Assembly: GCA_016927905.1 (NCBI GenBank) | Contig: JAFGLW010000011.1 | Coordinates: 1 to 64,000 of the forward strand | Source of the DNA: a candidate division CSSED10-310 bacterium | Lineage (GTDB): Bacteria; CSSED10-310; JAFGJC01 | Direction: 5' to 3' | Length of the DNA stretch: 64,000 bases | Shown here: one piece after another, positions 25,924 to 34,950 of the stretch | Layout of the letters: each line of letters starts with the position of its first letter | Numbering within the stretch: the first letter of the stretch is position 1 | Notes under the pieces: generated by a model | What the model was told of the DNA's origin: nothing | Seen by the model: only the letters and a program-made list of their open reading frames with translations | The model's database searches: none | Program-made: the position numbers and the translations under genes

Positions 25924-26516
25924 TCTTGGTTGGTCTCAAACGGAGACAATCCGGCGGATTCACGCTGGTGGAGATCGTCGCGGTGACCGTCGTTCTGGGC
26001 CTGATGGTCGTCATCGCCGCACCGCGTGTCTACAACGGATTCCAGGGCGCCAATCTGAAAACCGGAGTCAAGCGGTTTGCGTCGTCGTTGAGAGCCGCCC
26101 GGAGTTTTGCGGTGGCCAGAAGGGCCGTCGTCCGCGTCCAGGTGGATCTGGGAACCGGAACAGCGCAGTTCAATGTCCGCTATCCATCCGGCGGCGGTGC
26201 CGGATCCGGGCAGGGGGGTTCAGCTCCGTCCGATCCGGGGACGATGCCCGGAGATGAATCAAAGGGATCCGGAGGCGGGGGGGATTATGTCCCGGAATTT
26301 CTGAGCGGCGATTTCAATCTTCCGGAGGGTATTTATTTCAGTCAGTTCCTGATCGAAGCGGATGATTACATTCCGGATGAAGCCGGACAGTTGCTGTTTT
26401 CTCCCCGGGGGAGTTCGACTGGGGGAGTTTTTATTATTTCGATGGAGTCGGGAGTGGGATATGCCGTGTCGGTGAACCGCATCACCGGCAGAGTATACGT
26501 GGAAGCCGTTTCATGA
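25920..26516 (+). CDS. gspH: Minor pseudopilin GspH
   Basis: The prepilin leader LKRRQSGG is followed by FTLVEIVAVTVVLGLMVVIAAP. The soluble domain of this 198-residue protein contains a Gly/Ser-rich insertion (SGGGAGSGQGGSAPSD through SGGGGDY) in place of a normal loop. It ends SVNRITGRVYVE, as GspH proteins do. The start is ambiguous: TTG at 25920 overlaps the gspG stop, and a TTG lies 6 bases further on. Position between gspG and gspI supports the H assignment. Confidence 0.88.
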   Translation: MILVGLKRRQSGGFTLVEIVAVTVVLGLMVVIAAPRVYNGFQGANLKTGVKRFASSLRAARSFAVARRAVVRVQVDLGTGTAQFNVRYPSGGGAGSGQGGSAPSDPGTMPGDESKGSGGGGDYVPEFLSGDFNLPEGIYFSQFLIEADDYIPDEAGQLLFSPRGSSTGGVFIISMESGVGYAVSVNRITGRVYVEAVS

Positions 26517-27004
26517 ATCGGATCCGATGGATATCACCCCGGTCGTGCGGCGGGTTTACGCTTCTGGAGGTCATGGTGGCCATTGCGATACTCGGCCTGA
26601 CGCTGACCGGCATCATGGTTGTCTTTTCCAATTCACTTCAGGGGATCGGTAAAACGGAATTGTATACCGAGGGGGTTCTGGTGGCCCGGGAAGCCATCGA
26701 GCGGATGATGATTCTTCCCGACATGCAGGAAGGCTTTTCCAGCGGGGTATACAATGACATGTTCCGGTGGGAGGTTCAGATCATCAAACGGGATACGGCC
26801 GTGGAGGCTGAAAAGAACGAATTGATTGACAGCATCGGGCCGTCTCTCCCGCTTTCGTGGCTGGAAGAGGAATCCCCGCTCAGCCTGTATGAAATCATCG
26901 TGGATGTCACCTGGCCCGGAACCGGATATCCCGGCCATGTCACGCTCCGAACCCTGCAGGCCCGGGTCGAGATTCCGGAATTGCTGATGGAAGCACAAGA
27001 ATGA
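26513..27004 (+). CDS. gspI: Minor pseudopilin GspI
   Basis: Leader MNRIRWISPRSCGG is followed by FTLLEVMVAIAILGLTLTGIM with Glu+5. At 163 residues, the protein fits the tip-complex pseudopilin GspI, with the short soluble domain ending VTWPGTGYPGHVTLRTLQARVE. ATG at 26513 overlaps the gspH stop (ATGA), so the two are coupled. The next gene starts with the same overlap. Confidence 0.9.
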   Translation: MNRIRWISPRSCGGFTLLEVMVAIAILGLTLTGIMVVFSNSLQGIGKTELYTEGVLVAREAIERMMILPDMQEGFSSGVYNDMFRWEVQIIKRDTAVEAEKNELIDSIGPSLPLSWLEEESPLSLYEIIVDVTWPGTGYPGHVTLRTLQARVEIPELLMEAQE

Positions 27005-27756
27005 AGATCCGGAGAAACGGGTTTACTCTGCTGGAAGTCATGATGTCCATGGCCATTCTGGCTCTGGTGTCGCTGGGTGTGGCTTCCGGCCTGTCCGCAG
27101 CGATCCGGGCATGGGAACGCGGGGAGAAGGATCTGGATGCTTATCAGAGGAAACGGATATTGTACGAGCGCTTGTTTTCGGAGATGTCCGGCACAATCCA
27201 CCAGATGGGCCAGAACGAGGATGATGACAACCGGCGGATGGTCTTCGACGGCGATACCGATTCCCTGTCGTTCGTCACAACCGCCGATTCCATGGCTTAT
27301 GCCGGTTACCCGCTGGGGCTGAAAGAGGTTTTCATCAGGGTCGAACCCGGAGATGGTCTGACCGTCAGCGAAGCACTCTTTTCCAACCGGGATTTTTTCA
27401 ACCGGGACCGCGGTGTGACCTATATTCTCGATCCGTTTGTTCGGGAGATCGGATTCAGGTATTTCTATTATCCCGCTTCCCGTTATCAATTTGAAGATAT
27501 GCCGACCGAAGGGGAATGGCTCGATCAGTGGGGCCCGGAGCATATCGAATTGTATGAATCGGTGGAGGAAGACCTGGACGGAACCCGGGTCAGAAACCGG
27601 GAGATGCGGATGAACATTCCCGTGGCCATCGAGATGAAGCTGTCGGTGTGGAATCCCGAGACGGACGAGGTTGAAGACTGGCAACCGATCATCATCCCGT
27701 TAAAGGATGCGCGGGTTATCGGTGTTTCACTGAGATGGCGGCAGCGGACGCGGTGA
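27001..27756 (+). CDS. gspJ: Minor pseudopilin GspJ
   Basis: Prepilin leader MKIRRNG then FTLLEVMMSMAILALVSLGVA. The 251-residue soluble part has SLSFVTTADS, LKEVFIRVEPGDG, and ends with RVIGVSLRWRQR, consistent with GspJ of the I-J-K tip complex. It overlaps gspI by 4 bp. Two acidic stretches (EDMPTEGEWLDQW, ESVEEDLDG) are unusual insertions in the middle. Confidence 0.87.
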   Translation: MKIRRNGFTLLEVMMSMAILALVSLGVASGLSAAIRAWERGEKDLDAYQRKRILYERLFSEMSGTIHQMGQNEDDDNRRMVFDGDTDSLSFVTTADSMAYAGYPLGLKEVFIRVEPGDGLTVSEALFSNRDFFNRDRGVTYILDPFVREIGFRYFYYPASRYQFEDMPTEGEWLDQWGPEHIELYESVEEDLDGTRVRNREMRMNIPVAIEMKLSVWNPETDEVEDWQPIIIPLKDARVIGVSLRWRQRTR

Positions 27757-27757
27757 C

Positions 27758-28867
27758 ATGAAACGGGAACCGGAACTGAAATGGCGGGATGAGTCGGGTA
27801 TCGCCCTTCTGCTGGTTCTGTTCGTCGTGAGTCTGCTGATGGTCCTGGCTGCCGAATTCATGTTCACCACCCACATGGAAGTCGATGTCACCCAGAACTT
27901 CAAGGAGAATCTCGAGGGGTACTACTACGCGCTGGCAGGATTTCAGTATGCTTTGACCGAAGTGATCGGACAATACAATCTCACATACCTGGCTCCCGGT
28001 GGACAGATTGGATTTTACCGGAACTGGTTTCACGAGCCGGAAGGTCAAAAACCGGAGGAAGGGGATCCGGTGGATTGGCCCAGTTGTCCGAACCGGGAGA
28101 ATATTCGGATCGGTGAGGGTGCTTTCGACTATGTCATAACGGACGAGGAAGGCCGGCTGAACATCAATTATATCCAGGCCACCCAGGGAGCCGCTTCGGA
28201 TACCCGGAGAGTTTTCCGGGAACTTTTACTTGCGACCGGTGTTGAGGAAGGCGATCATCCCGATATCATCACGGATTCGATTATTGACTGGATCGATCGA
28301 AACGATCTTCATCTTTTGAACGGAGCGGAATCGGACTGGTATGAACACAATTACGCTGAAATGGGTTTTTCGGAGCCCTATGCCTGCAAGAACGACCGGT
28401 TCGACACCCTCGATGAATTGCTGATGGTGCGGGGCATGGCACCGGAAATATTGTATGGCTCCGATTCGATATACTCCCGGCAGGATCCGGATGCCCCGAA
28501 TTATGCCGGGATCGCGCCTTATATCACGATTTACGGTTTTCACCGGAAAGTAAACAAGATTACTGCACCGCCGCTGCTGGTACGCATCATGGATCCCGAA
28601 AAGGCGGACGAGTTTCTCCAGGATCGGCAGCAGGCCAAAAAATACAGCAGCAAATCCAAGACTTTCCGGATCGAAGTCCGGGGTTATCGGGCGGGAAGCC
28701 GGACCGACCATCGGATCATGGCTGTGGTGCGGCAGACTCAGCGATCGAAATCCGGTGGCGGTGCGGAAATTTTGTATTGGAATGACAATGCAACCGGATA
28801 CGGTGACGGCTTGAAAGCGTTCAGCGGATATGATAGCGGTGACAGGATTTTCCAAGTTGTGCAATAA
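27758..28867 (+). CDS. gspK: Tip pseudopilin GspK
   Basis: This 369-residue large pseudopilin lacks Glu+5 in the membrane helix, as GspK does: ESG then IALLLVLFVVSLLMVLAAEF. The helical insertion domain contains LNINYIQATQG, ITDSIIDWIDRNDLHLLNGAE and FDTLDELLMVRGM. It caps the pseudopilus and carries the metal-binding tip. It begins 1 bp after gspJ. Confidence 0.93.
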   Translation: MKREPELKWRDESGIALLLVLFVVSLLMVLAAEFMFTTHMEVDVTQNFKENLEGYYYALAGFQYALTEVIGQYNLTYLAPGGQIGFYRNWFHEPEGQKPEEGDPVDWPSCPNRENIRIGEGAFDYVITDEEGRLNINYIQATQGAASDTRRVFRELLLATGVEEGDHPDIITDSIIDWIDRNDLHLLNGAESDWYEHNYAEMGFSEPYACKNDRFDTLDELLMVRGMAPEILYGSDSIYSRQDPDAPNYAGIAPYITIYGFHRKVNKITAPPLLVRIMDPEKADEFLQDRQQAKKYSSKSKTFRIEVRGYRAGSRTDHRIMAVVRQTQRSKSGGGAEILYWNDNATGYGDGLKAFSGYDSGDRIFQVVQ

Positions 28868-28890
28868 TTTTGGCTGGGGAAGGTAACCGG

Positions 28891-30840
28891 ATGGCGCAAA
28901 TCGGATTGGGAATATCCATTTTAAGGGGCAGCGTAACCCTCGCGGCGGTGAATCGATCGTTCCGGTCTACCCGGCTGGAGTGCGTCAAATCGTACGCCTT
29001 GATCCAGACGGACTTAATGAGCGATCAGCGCGTTGCTGAGGTTTCGCTGGCGATCCGGACATTCTGCCGAGATTTCAATATCAAACCGGCGTATGCGGTC
29101 ATGTGCCTGGAACGCGGGAATTTCATGTGGTCGAACATCGAGATGCCACCCGTATCCAAACAGGATCTGAAGAAATTAATGCAGTATGAACTGGAACTGC
29201 ACATCCCGGTCGATCCGGCAACGATATATTTCGATATCGTACCCGGTGATGACATTTCCGGCGGAGTCAACAAGGTGGTTCTGGTTACCTCGAGCCGGCA
29301 GGTCGTCGACCGGTACGCGGAGATGGTGAATGAGGGCGGGTTGAGAATCCGGGCGGTGGAGCCGGTACCGTTTGCCTGGTGGCATTACCTGTCATTGCAT
29401 CGGAAGGATATCTCTCAACAGCCGTACCGGACGGTGATCGCCTTCAGCGGCAACGAATCCGAACCGGCAGTGGGAATCCTCATTTTGAAACAGGGCAGAC
29501 CGGTGGTTTACCGGGATGTGACCTGGGAGGATCCCTGGGGGCGGAAACCCCCCGGGAACCGGGAGAACGGAGAAAAATCGGGTCAGCAGATGCATGAAAT
29601 GACCCGGCATATCTTGAGCGAGATCCGGATCTGCTATTTCGGTCTCGGATTGAAAGATGCAGCCGACGATTACGGCGAAATATGGGTTCTGGGCGATCCC
29701 CCGGCATGGTGGCGGGATTCGTTCGATGCGGTTGAGAGCGGAACACGGCGGATTCAGATAATCGATCCCGCCGATCCGGGTAAAACCGCGGGTTCTCTGG
29801 CCGAAATATCGGCGGCGGGAGCGGCCATGGCGGATCCGGAAGATGAGCGCGCCGTCAATCTTCTCCCGGAAAATCTCCGTCCGGTCCAGCGACATATGGC
29901 AACCATCCTGACCGGGATTTTTGCCGGACTTCTGCTTTCCTCATCGGTATTGATGATGGCCAATGCATACTGGATGACGGATGTGGAGCTGCTCCGGACC
30001 AAAACAAGGATCGCTGGCATGGAGGATTCGGTGAAGCAGATCCTGGACATCAACGACCGGCTCACGGAAGTGCGGGGAAGATGGGATTTTTTCTGGAATA
30101 TGAGCCAGAACTACCCGAACCAGCTTCAGATTTTGCGTGAATTGACCCGGATCCTGCCCGCGGCGGACACATCCGACAAAAAGAAGGTGCATCTGGAAGA
30201 ATATCAGGCAAACGGCAACGAAATCGCCATCCGGGGTCGGTCCGCTTCCCCGGAGGGTCTCATTACCCTGCTCGAGGACTCGCCGTATTTCGAGAAAGTT
30301 CAATTCGACGGAACCGTATCCGGTGACAGTTTCCGTATCAAGGCGCAGTTGTCCCGGTATCAGGCCATTGAGGCAGATCTGGGGGAAGGGGAAGAGGAGG
30401 CGTTGGAGGAGACGGCTTCTGTGGAGATGGAGGAGCCGGTGGCGGCAGCTCCGGAAGAAAAGCCTTCCCGGCCGGGAGATGCCAACGGTGGGCGGGATGC
30501 GCAGCGGGAGGATTATACGTACGAACTGCCCAGGGGACCCGCATTCCCCAGACAGCGCGTGGATCCATCCGGGGAAGAACTGCCGTCCGGGGAACCTGAG
30601 ATTCCGCCGGAAATTCCCGGTGAACCGGCTCCACATGAGAAAACGGAAGAGGAAGTGGAGGAGATGAAGCAGAATCTCCTTGAATTCATCCGGACCCACA
30701 AGGAAGAAGGCAATGTGGTTGAACGGGACAGGCAGTATTATGAGGAACCGGATCCCGATGAGGCCGCGGCCAATTTTCTCGAATTTCTGAAGATGGCCGC
30801 GGAAAAAAGAGACGCTGAAGGTTCCCCAGAAGGAAACTAG
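28891..30840 (+). CDS. gspL: GspL-like/PilM-like assembly protein with long acidic tail
   Basis: This 649-residue protein has a cytoplasmic actin-like domain (residues 1-310, starting AQIGLGISILRGSVTLAAV), one membrane segment near 335-360 (ILTGIFAGLLLSSSVLMMANAY) and a periplasmic ferredoxin-like domain (about 375-490). This is GspL layout, recruiting GspE to the membrane. Then comes a Pro/Glu-rich tail of about 150 residues with two similar short helices (NLLEFIRTHKEEG and NFLEFLKMAAEKR). Usual GspL is near 400 residues, so the tail is exceptional. ATG at 28891 follows GGAAGG. Confidence 0.85.
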   Translation: MAQIGLGISILRGSVTLAAVNRSFRSTRLECVKSYALIQTDLMSDQRVAEVSLAIRTFCRDFNIKPAYAVMCLERGNFMWSNIEMPPVSKQDLKKLMQYELELHIPVDPATIYFDIVPGDDISGGVNKVVLVTSSRQVVDRYAEMVNEGGLRIRAVEPVPFAWWHYLSLHRKDISQQPYRTVIAFSGNESEPAVGILILKQGRPVVYRDVTWEDPWGRKPPGNRENGEKSGQQMHEMTRHILSEIRICYFGLGLKDAADDYGEIWVLGDPPAWWRDSFDAVESGTRRIQIIDPADPGKTAGSLAEISAAGAAMADPEDERAVNLLPENLRPVQRHMATILTGIFAGLLLSSSVLMMANAYWMTDVELLRTKTRIAGMEDSVKQILDINDRLTEVRGRWDFFWNMSQNYPNQLQILRELTRILPAADTSDKKKVHLEEYQANGNEIAIRGRSASPEGLITLLEDSPYFEKVQFDGTVSGDSFRIKAQLSRYQAIEADLGEGEEEALEETASVEMEEPVAAAPEEKPSRPGDANGGRDAQREDYTYELPRGPAFPRQRVDPSGEELPSGEPEIPPEIPGEPAPHEKTEEEVEEMKQNLLEFIRTHKEEGNVVERDRQYYEEPDPDEAAANFLEFLKMAAEKRDAEGSPEGN

Positions 30841-30845
30841 ATATC

Positions 30846-31463
30846 ATGGGCATCCTTGGAAACTGGTGGAGAAGCCGTTCGGTCCGGGAACGGAAAATAC
30901 TGAGCATCGGATTGCTGATCGGGGCAGTTTACCTGCTGGTCAGTTATGTGTTCGATCCGCTGTATTTCCGGTACAATTCCAACAAACAAGAACTGGAAGC
31001 CCAGAAAAGCATGCTGAGGCGCTATGAACACCTCATACGCAACCGGGAAAAGGTCTCGGAACAGCTGGCCCGGATCGATGCCATGGACGTGGGGATTTCG
31101 GAGATTCTGCTGAGCAGTCCCACGACCGAACTGGCCAGCGCTGAATTCCAGGGCTTGATCAAGAACCTGGCCCAGAGATGCAATATTTCCTTCACCCGCA
31201 TCAGCCCTCAGAAACCGACGGATTTCAACGGGTATTACGGGATCAGCCTGAGCACTCCGTTCCGGGGAACCATTCAGCAGATCCAGCAGTTTCTGTTTGA
31301 GCTGGAAAGCACCCAGAAACTGATCCATATCGATAAGCTTGAAGTCAGAAGCATCCGCAGGGACAACACCAATCTGCGGGTTGAACTGGAAGTCACGGCC
31401 TATATCGCCAAACCGGCTGACAGTGGAAAGCCCGGCGATGACGAAGAAACCAGAGAAGCATGA
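30846..31463 (+). CDS. gspM: GspM/PilO-like inner-membrane protein
   Basis: This 205-residue bitopic protein has one N-terminal membrane segment (ILSIGLLIGAVYLLVSYVF). A coiled coil (KQELEAQKSMLRRYEHLIRNREKV) follows, then a ferredoxin-like periplasmic domain (LIHIDKLEVRSIRRD, LRVELEVTAYI). That is the PilO/GspM fold, pairing with GspL. It starts 5 bp after gspL and is followed by an 100-bp gap before gspD. Confidence 0.85.
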   Translation: MGILGNWWRSRSVRERKILSIGLLIGAVYLLVSYVFDPLYFRYNSNKQELEAQKSMLRRYEHLIRNREKVSEQLARIDAMDVGISEILLSSPTTELASAEFQGLIKNLAQRCNISFTRISPQKPTDFNGYYGISLSTPFRGTIQQIQQFLFELESTQKLIHIDKLEVRSIRRDNTNLRVELEVTAYIAKPADSGKPGDDEETREA

Positions 31464-31563
31464 TGAAATCATGGATCGTCTGTCCCCATCTGAATTATCC
31501 GATTGATTCTGATCCGGAAAATAACATGCGATCGACCGGAAAACGCGTATGAAGGAGGAATGG

Positions 31564-33768
31564 ATGCCGCGGTTTAAATTCGGAATTTGTATCGTCTTGA
31601 TCGTTCTGGCAACCGGTTGCCAGCATTTTATGAAATCGACCTCCGACCGCCCGGATGATATTTCTCCCGCGGTGACACCGCCGGAAGAGGCTGAAAATCT
31701 GGCGACCCCGACCGGAACGCCCACCCAGCAGCTTTCATCCGAGGGATTCACGATGGTCGAGCCGACCGACACCCCCCGCCCCAGCCCGACACCCACACCG
31801 GTTTCACCGGAATCGGAGGAGGAATGGGTCCAGATCAATTTCGAAGATGCATCTCTCCGGGAAATTCTCATATACCTGGCTGAACTGGCGGGATGGGACT
31901 ATCTGATCAGTCCGGAAGTCGGGACCGGATCGGTCACACTCAGAACCACCAAGCCGTTCCGGCGAAGCGATATCGAGAAAGTCATCTATTCCATTTTCGA
32001 CATGAACAATCTTGCCGTTGTAGACGGGCCGGTCACCGCCGACGGCAAACCGGCATTCAAGAAGATCATTCCCAAGCCGGACGCCAAACACAGTCCCATC
32101 ACCACCCGGTTCGGCAAGGATTTATCGGTTATTCCCCAGGAGGACATGCTGGTCACCCAGATCATCACCACCGATTTCCTGTCGCCCGACGAGGTTCTCA
32201 ACACCATCCGCCCCTTGATCTCACCGGATGCCAGCATCATCACACATCCCGGCGCAAACATGATGATCATCACCGAAATATCTTCCAATATCCGCAGGCT
32301 GATCGACATCATCGAATTGCTGGACCGGGAGACCGCGCTGCTGGAACTGGAGATTTTTCCGATCCAGTACGGCGATGTCCAGGACATCGTATCGGTTCTG
32401 GAGCGGGTGATCACTTCCCGGGCATCCATCGGCGGAGGCACGGCCATCACCGGAGGAACCGGCGTCAAGCAGACCAAGGGCGGAACCCGGCCCGCCCCCA
32501 CAACCACCAGCCAGGATCTGGGGCCCATCATGATCCCCGATACCCGGTCCAACTCCTTGATAGTATTTGCCCTGAGAAAAGACCTGGAATTCATCCGGGA
32601 AATCATATCCATCCTGGATGTGGACATTTATGTCACCAAAAAAGCATATATATACTATGTGGAAAACGCGATCGCATCCGATCTGGCGCGACTGCTGGAG
32701 GCGGTCTATACCGGCCAGCAGGACTCCGGATCCCCCGTCCGCCGTACCGCACCCACCCGGCAGGCTCCCCAGGGGGGCGGTGCAGGCGTTGCGCCGGCCA
32801 TCGGCGGTGTTTCGGATGTTGAGGGGGAGGTGAGCATTGTCGCCGATGAGCGCACGAATGCGCTGATCATCGTGACCGCGCCCGTTAATTACCCTTACAT
32901 CGTCGAGACGATCAAGATGCTCGATATCATGCCCAAACAGGTTCTGATCGAAGTGTTGATCGCAGATGTAACCCTGGATGAGGATACGGAGATGGGCATC
33001 TCCTGGAACCTCCGGGGTCAGGGGGAGATGGATGTTGGGGGCGACACATATTATTTCGACGGCACAATGTCCCAGACGGTGGGCGGACCCGGGTCGGGAT
33101 TCGTTTATGATCTTTACGAAGCCAGCCGGTTCAAGGCAGCCATCTCGGCCAAAGCCAATGAAAACAAACTCGATATCCTGTCCAATCCCCATATTCTCGT
33201 CGCGAACAACATGGAGGCTTCCATCGATGTCGGATCCGATATCCCCATCGTGACATCTGTCACCGACGAGGGATATGACGCATCGGGGAACCGCCGGTAC
33301 AATCAGACAATCGAATACCGCAGCACCGGGATTCTCCTGAATGTCACGCCCCACATTAATTCCGCCAAATTCGTCAACATGGAAATTTCACAGGAAGTGT
33401 CCAGCCTGTCGGAGACATCCCTGGAAAACGTCAATTCGCCGGTAATTGAGCAGCGCAAGGTATCCACATCGGTGATGGTTCCCCACGGCCAGACACTGGT
33501 CATCGGCGGAATGATCCAGCGTTCCATCAATCCCTCCCGGGAAGGCGTTCCGTGGCTTTACAAAATTCCGGTCCTGAAGTATTTATTCGGCAAGCACAAA
33601 TACAATCAGCGGGCTTCCGAGCTGCTTTTATTCATCACGCCGCACGTGGTGAATTCTCCGGAAGAGGGAAAAATGCTTTCCGAAAAGTTGCGCAACAAGA
33701 TCAATATCAACCAGACATTTTATCAGGATTTTATCGGCCTGGATTCCTACGGGCAGGAGGGCAGATAG
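31564..33768 (+). CDS. gspD: Type II secretion system secretin GspD (lipoprotein form)
   Basis: This outer-membrane secretin is a 734-residue lipoprotein with lipobox VLATGC (Cys19). A Thr/Pro-rich linker (about residues 35-85, ending TPTPVSPESEEEW) precedes the N0-N3 periplasmic domains. The secretin domain holds VLIADVTLDEDTEMGISW, ILSNPHILVANNMEASIDVG and VPHGQTLVIGGMIQRS. ATG at 31564 follows GGAGG at 5 nt; an ATG 15 bases upstream is poorer. The gene is last in the cluster, whereas many T2SS operons begin with gspC-gspD; gspC is absent. Confidence 0.94.
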   Translation: MPRFKFGICIVLIVLATGCQHFMKSTSDRPDDISPAVTPPEEAENLATPTGTPTQQLSSEGFTMVEPTDTPRPSPTPTPVSPESEEEWVQINFEDASLREILIYLAELAGWDYLISPEVGTGSVTLRTTKPFRRSDIEKVIYSIFDMNNLAVVDGPVTADGKPAFKKIIPKPDAKHSPITTRFGKDLSVIPQEDMLVTQIITTDFLSPDEVLNTIRPLISPDASIITHPGANMMIITEISSNIRRLIDIIELLDRETALLELEIFPIQYGDVQDIVSVLERVITSRASIGGGTAITGGTGVKQTKGGTRPAPTTTSQDLGPIMIPDTRSNSLIVFALRKDLEFIREIISILDVDIYVTKKAYIYYVENAIASDLARLLEAVYTGQQDSGSPVRRTAPTRQAPQGGGAGVAPAIGGVSDVEGEVSIVADERTNALIIVTAPVNYPYIVETIKMLDIMPKQVLIEVLIADVTLDEDTEMGISWNLRGQGEMDVGGDTYYFDGTMSQTVGGPGSGFVYDLYEASRFKAAISAKANENKLDILSNPHILVANNMEASIDVGSDIPIVTSVTDEGYDASGNRRYNQTIEYRSTGILLNVTPHINSAKFVNMEISQEVSSLSETSLENVNSPVIEQRKVSTSVMVPHGQTLVIGGMIQRSINPSREGVPWLYKIPVLKYLFGKHKYNQRASELLLFITPHVVNSPEEGKMLSEKLRNKININQTFYQDFIGLDSYGQEGR

Positions 33769-34911
33769 ATGAGACCTCGAAACCAAGCGCCGCTGACCCT
33801 GCTGGCAGGAGTCGTCGTCATCACCATCACGCTGACTCTGGGTTTCTGGTCCTGCGACAGCCCGGATCCCACCGGCCCCGCAGCTTCCGCCCGCATCACC
33901 ATCACGGTCACCGACAGCGCCATCCCGGCGGACGGAGTGTCCACATCCCTGATCACGGCATACGTATACAACCAGGTGGGCCAGCCCGCCGAGGGTCCCA
34001 TTTACTGGACAACCACCTGCGGGTCACTGGACAAATCCAGCGAGACCATGGATGCGGGAGTGTCCAGTGTAACGCTGACCGCACCCAATTCGCCCTGTAC
34101 CGCCGTGGTGACCGCCGATGCCGTTCACGCCAGGAAATCCATCGAAATCAACTGCTATGCCATCGATGCCTATGAAATGGATGTGTCGGCCAATCCGTCC
34201 GATATACCGGCCGATGGGTATTCCACATCCACCATATCCGCCGTGGTAACCGATGCGCGGGGCGAATCGGTTCCCGACGGAACCGCCGTCGATTTTTCCA
34301 CCTCCGGCGGCACCCTGTCCGCCGGTTCGGCCACGACCGAAGCGGGACGGGCATCGGTCACCCTGACCAGTGAGACCGTGCCCAAGAGTGCCAAAGTGTC
34401 GGCGACCTCCGGATCAGCGACGGACTACACCTGGGTCCGGTTCTACTCCACTTCAGTCGGCCGGATCGATCTGAGAGCTAATCCCAGCAGCAACATACCG
34501 GCCGACGGCACCAGTTCGTCCATCATCACAGCCACCGTTTACGACATCACCGGAAATCCGGCTGAAGATGGTACGACCGTGTATTTCACCAGTACCTGGG
34601 GCCGATTGTCCGCGACAAGTGCCACCACATATCAGGGCGTTGCAACCGTGATCCTCGTCAGCAGCTACGATCCCAACAACGATCAGACCGCAATCGTCAC
34701 CGCAGTCAGTGGCGATGTATCCGATACCGTCAGCGTGCATTTCCGAAGGTATTTCGGCACCCCCAATTCACCCATCCCGACCAGCACGCCGACCGCTGCA
34801 CCGACCAACACGTTCAGCCCGACACCGACAGCTTCACCCAGTATCACACCGACACCTGCTTCCCCGACCGCCATGAAACCGGTTCCGGACTGGTTTCTCA
34901 CCGCCCGGTAA
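33769..34911 (+). CDS. Lipoprotein with three invasin-like (Big_1) Ig domains
   Basis: This 380-residue protein starts directly after the gspD stop (TAG then ATG). The signal peptide ends in TLGFWSC, a degenerate lipobox. Three repeats of about 100 residues (roughly 40-140, 142-240, 245-345) share IPADGxSxSxIxAxVxD and DGTxVxFxTxxGxL, the bacterial Ig-like invasin pattern. The C-terminal 40 residues are Thr/Pro-rich (STPTAAPTNTFSPTPTASPS). It probably displays on the cell surface and may be a cargo or accessory of the T2SS it follows. Confidence 0.85.
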   Translation: MRPRNQAPLTLLAGVVVITITLTLGFWSCDSPDPTGPAASARITITVTDSAIPADGVSTSLITAYVYNQVGQPAEGPIYWTTTCGSLDKSSETMDAGVSSVTLTAPNSPCTAVVTADAVHARKSIEINCYAIDAYEMDVSANPSDIPADGYSTSTISAVVTDARGESVPDGTAVDFSTSGGTLSAGSATTEAGRASVTLTSETVPKSAKVSATSGSATDYTWVRFYSTSVGRIDLRANPSSNIPADGTSSSIITATVYDITGNPAEDGTTVYFTSTWGRLSATSATTYQGVATVILVSSYDPNNDQTAIVTAVSGDVSDTVSVHFRRYFGTPNSPIPTSTPTAAPTNTFSPTPTASPSITPTPASPTAMKPVPDWFLTAR

Positions 34912-34950
34912 ATCCGTTCCGGGGTGGTTCCGTTGAAAAGGAGGGATGCG

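Noticed and set aside
29941-30699. Antisense ORF of 252 codons over the gspL tail.
   Set aside because: It mirrors the acidic Pro-rich repeats and has a low-complexity composition.
32221-33354. Long antisense ORF (377 codons) inside gspD.
   Set aside because: It is a shadow of the GC-biased secretin codons, shows no protein-family motif, and has no ribosome binding site.
34750-34900. Tandem repeats in the Thr/Pro-rich coding stretch as a CRISPR or satellite.
   Set aside because: They are degenerate TP codon repeats within an open frame with no regular spacers.
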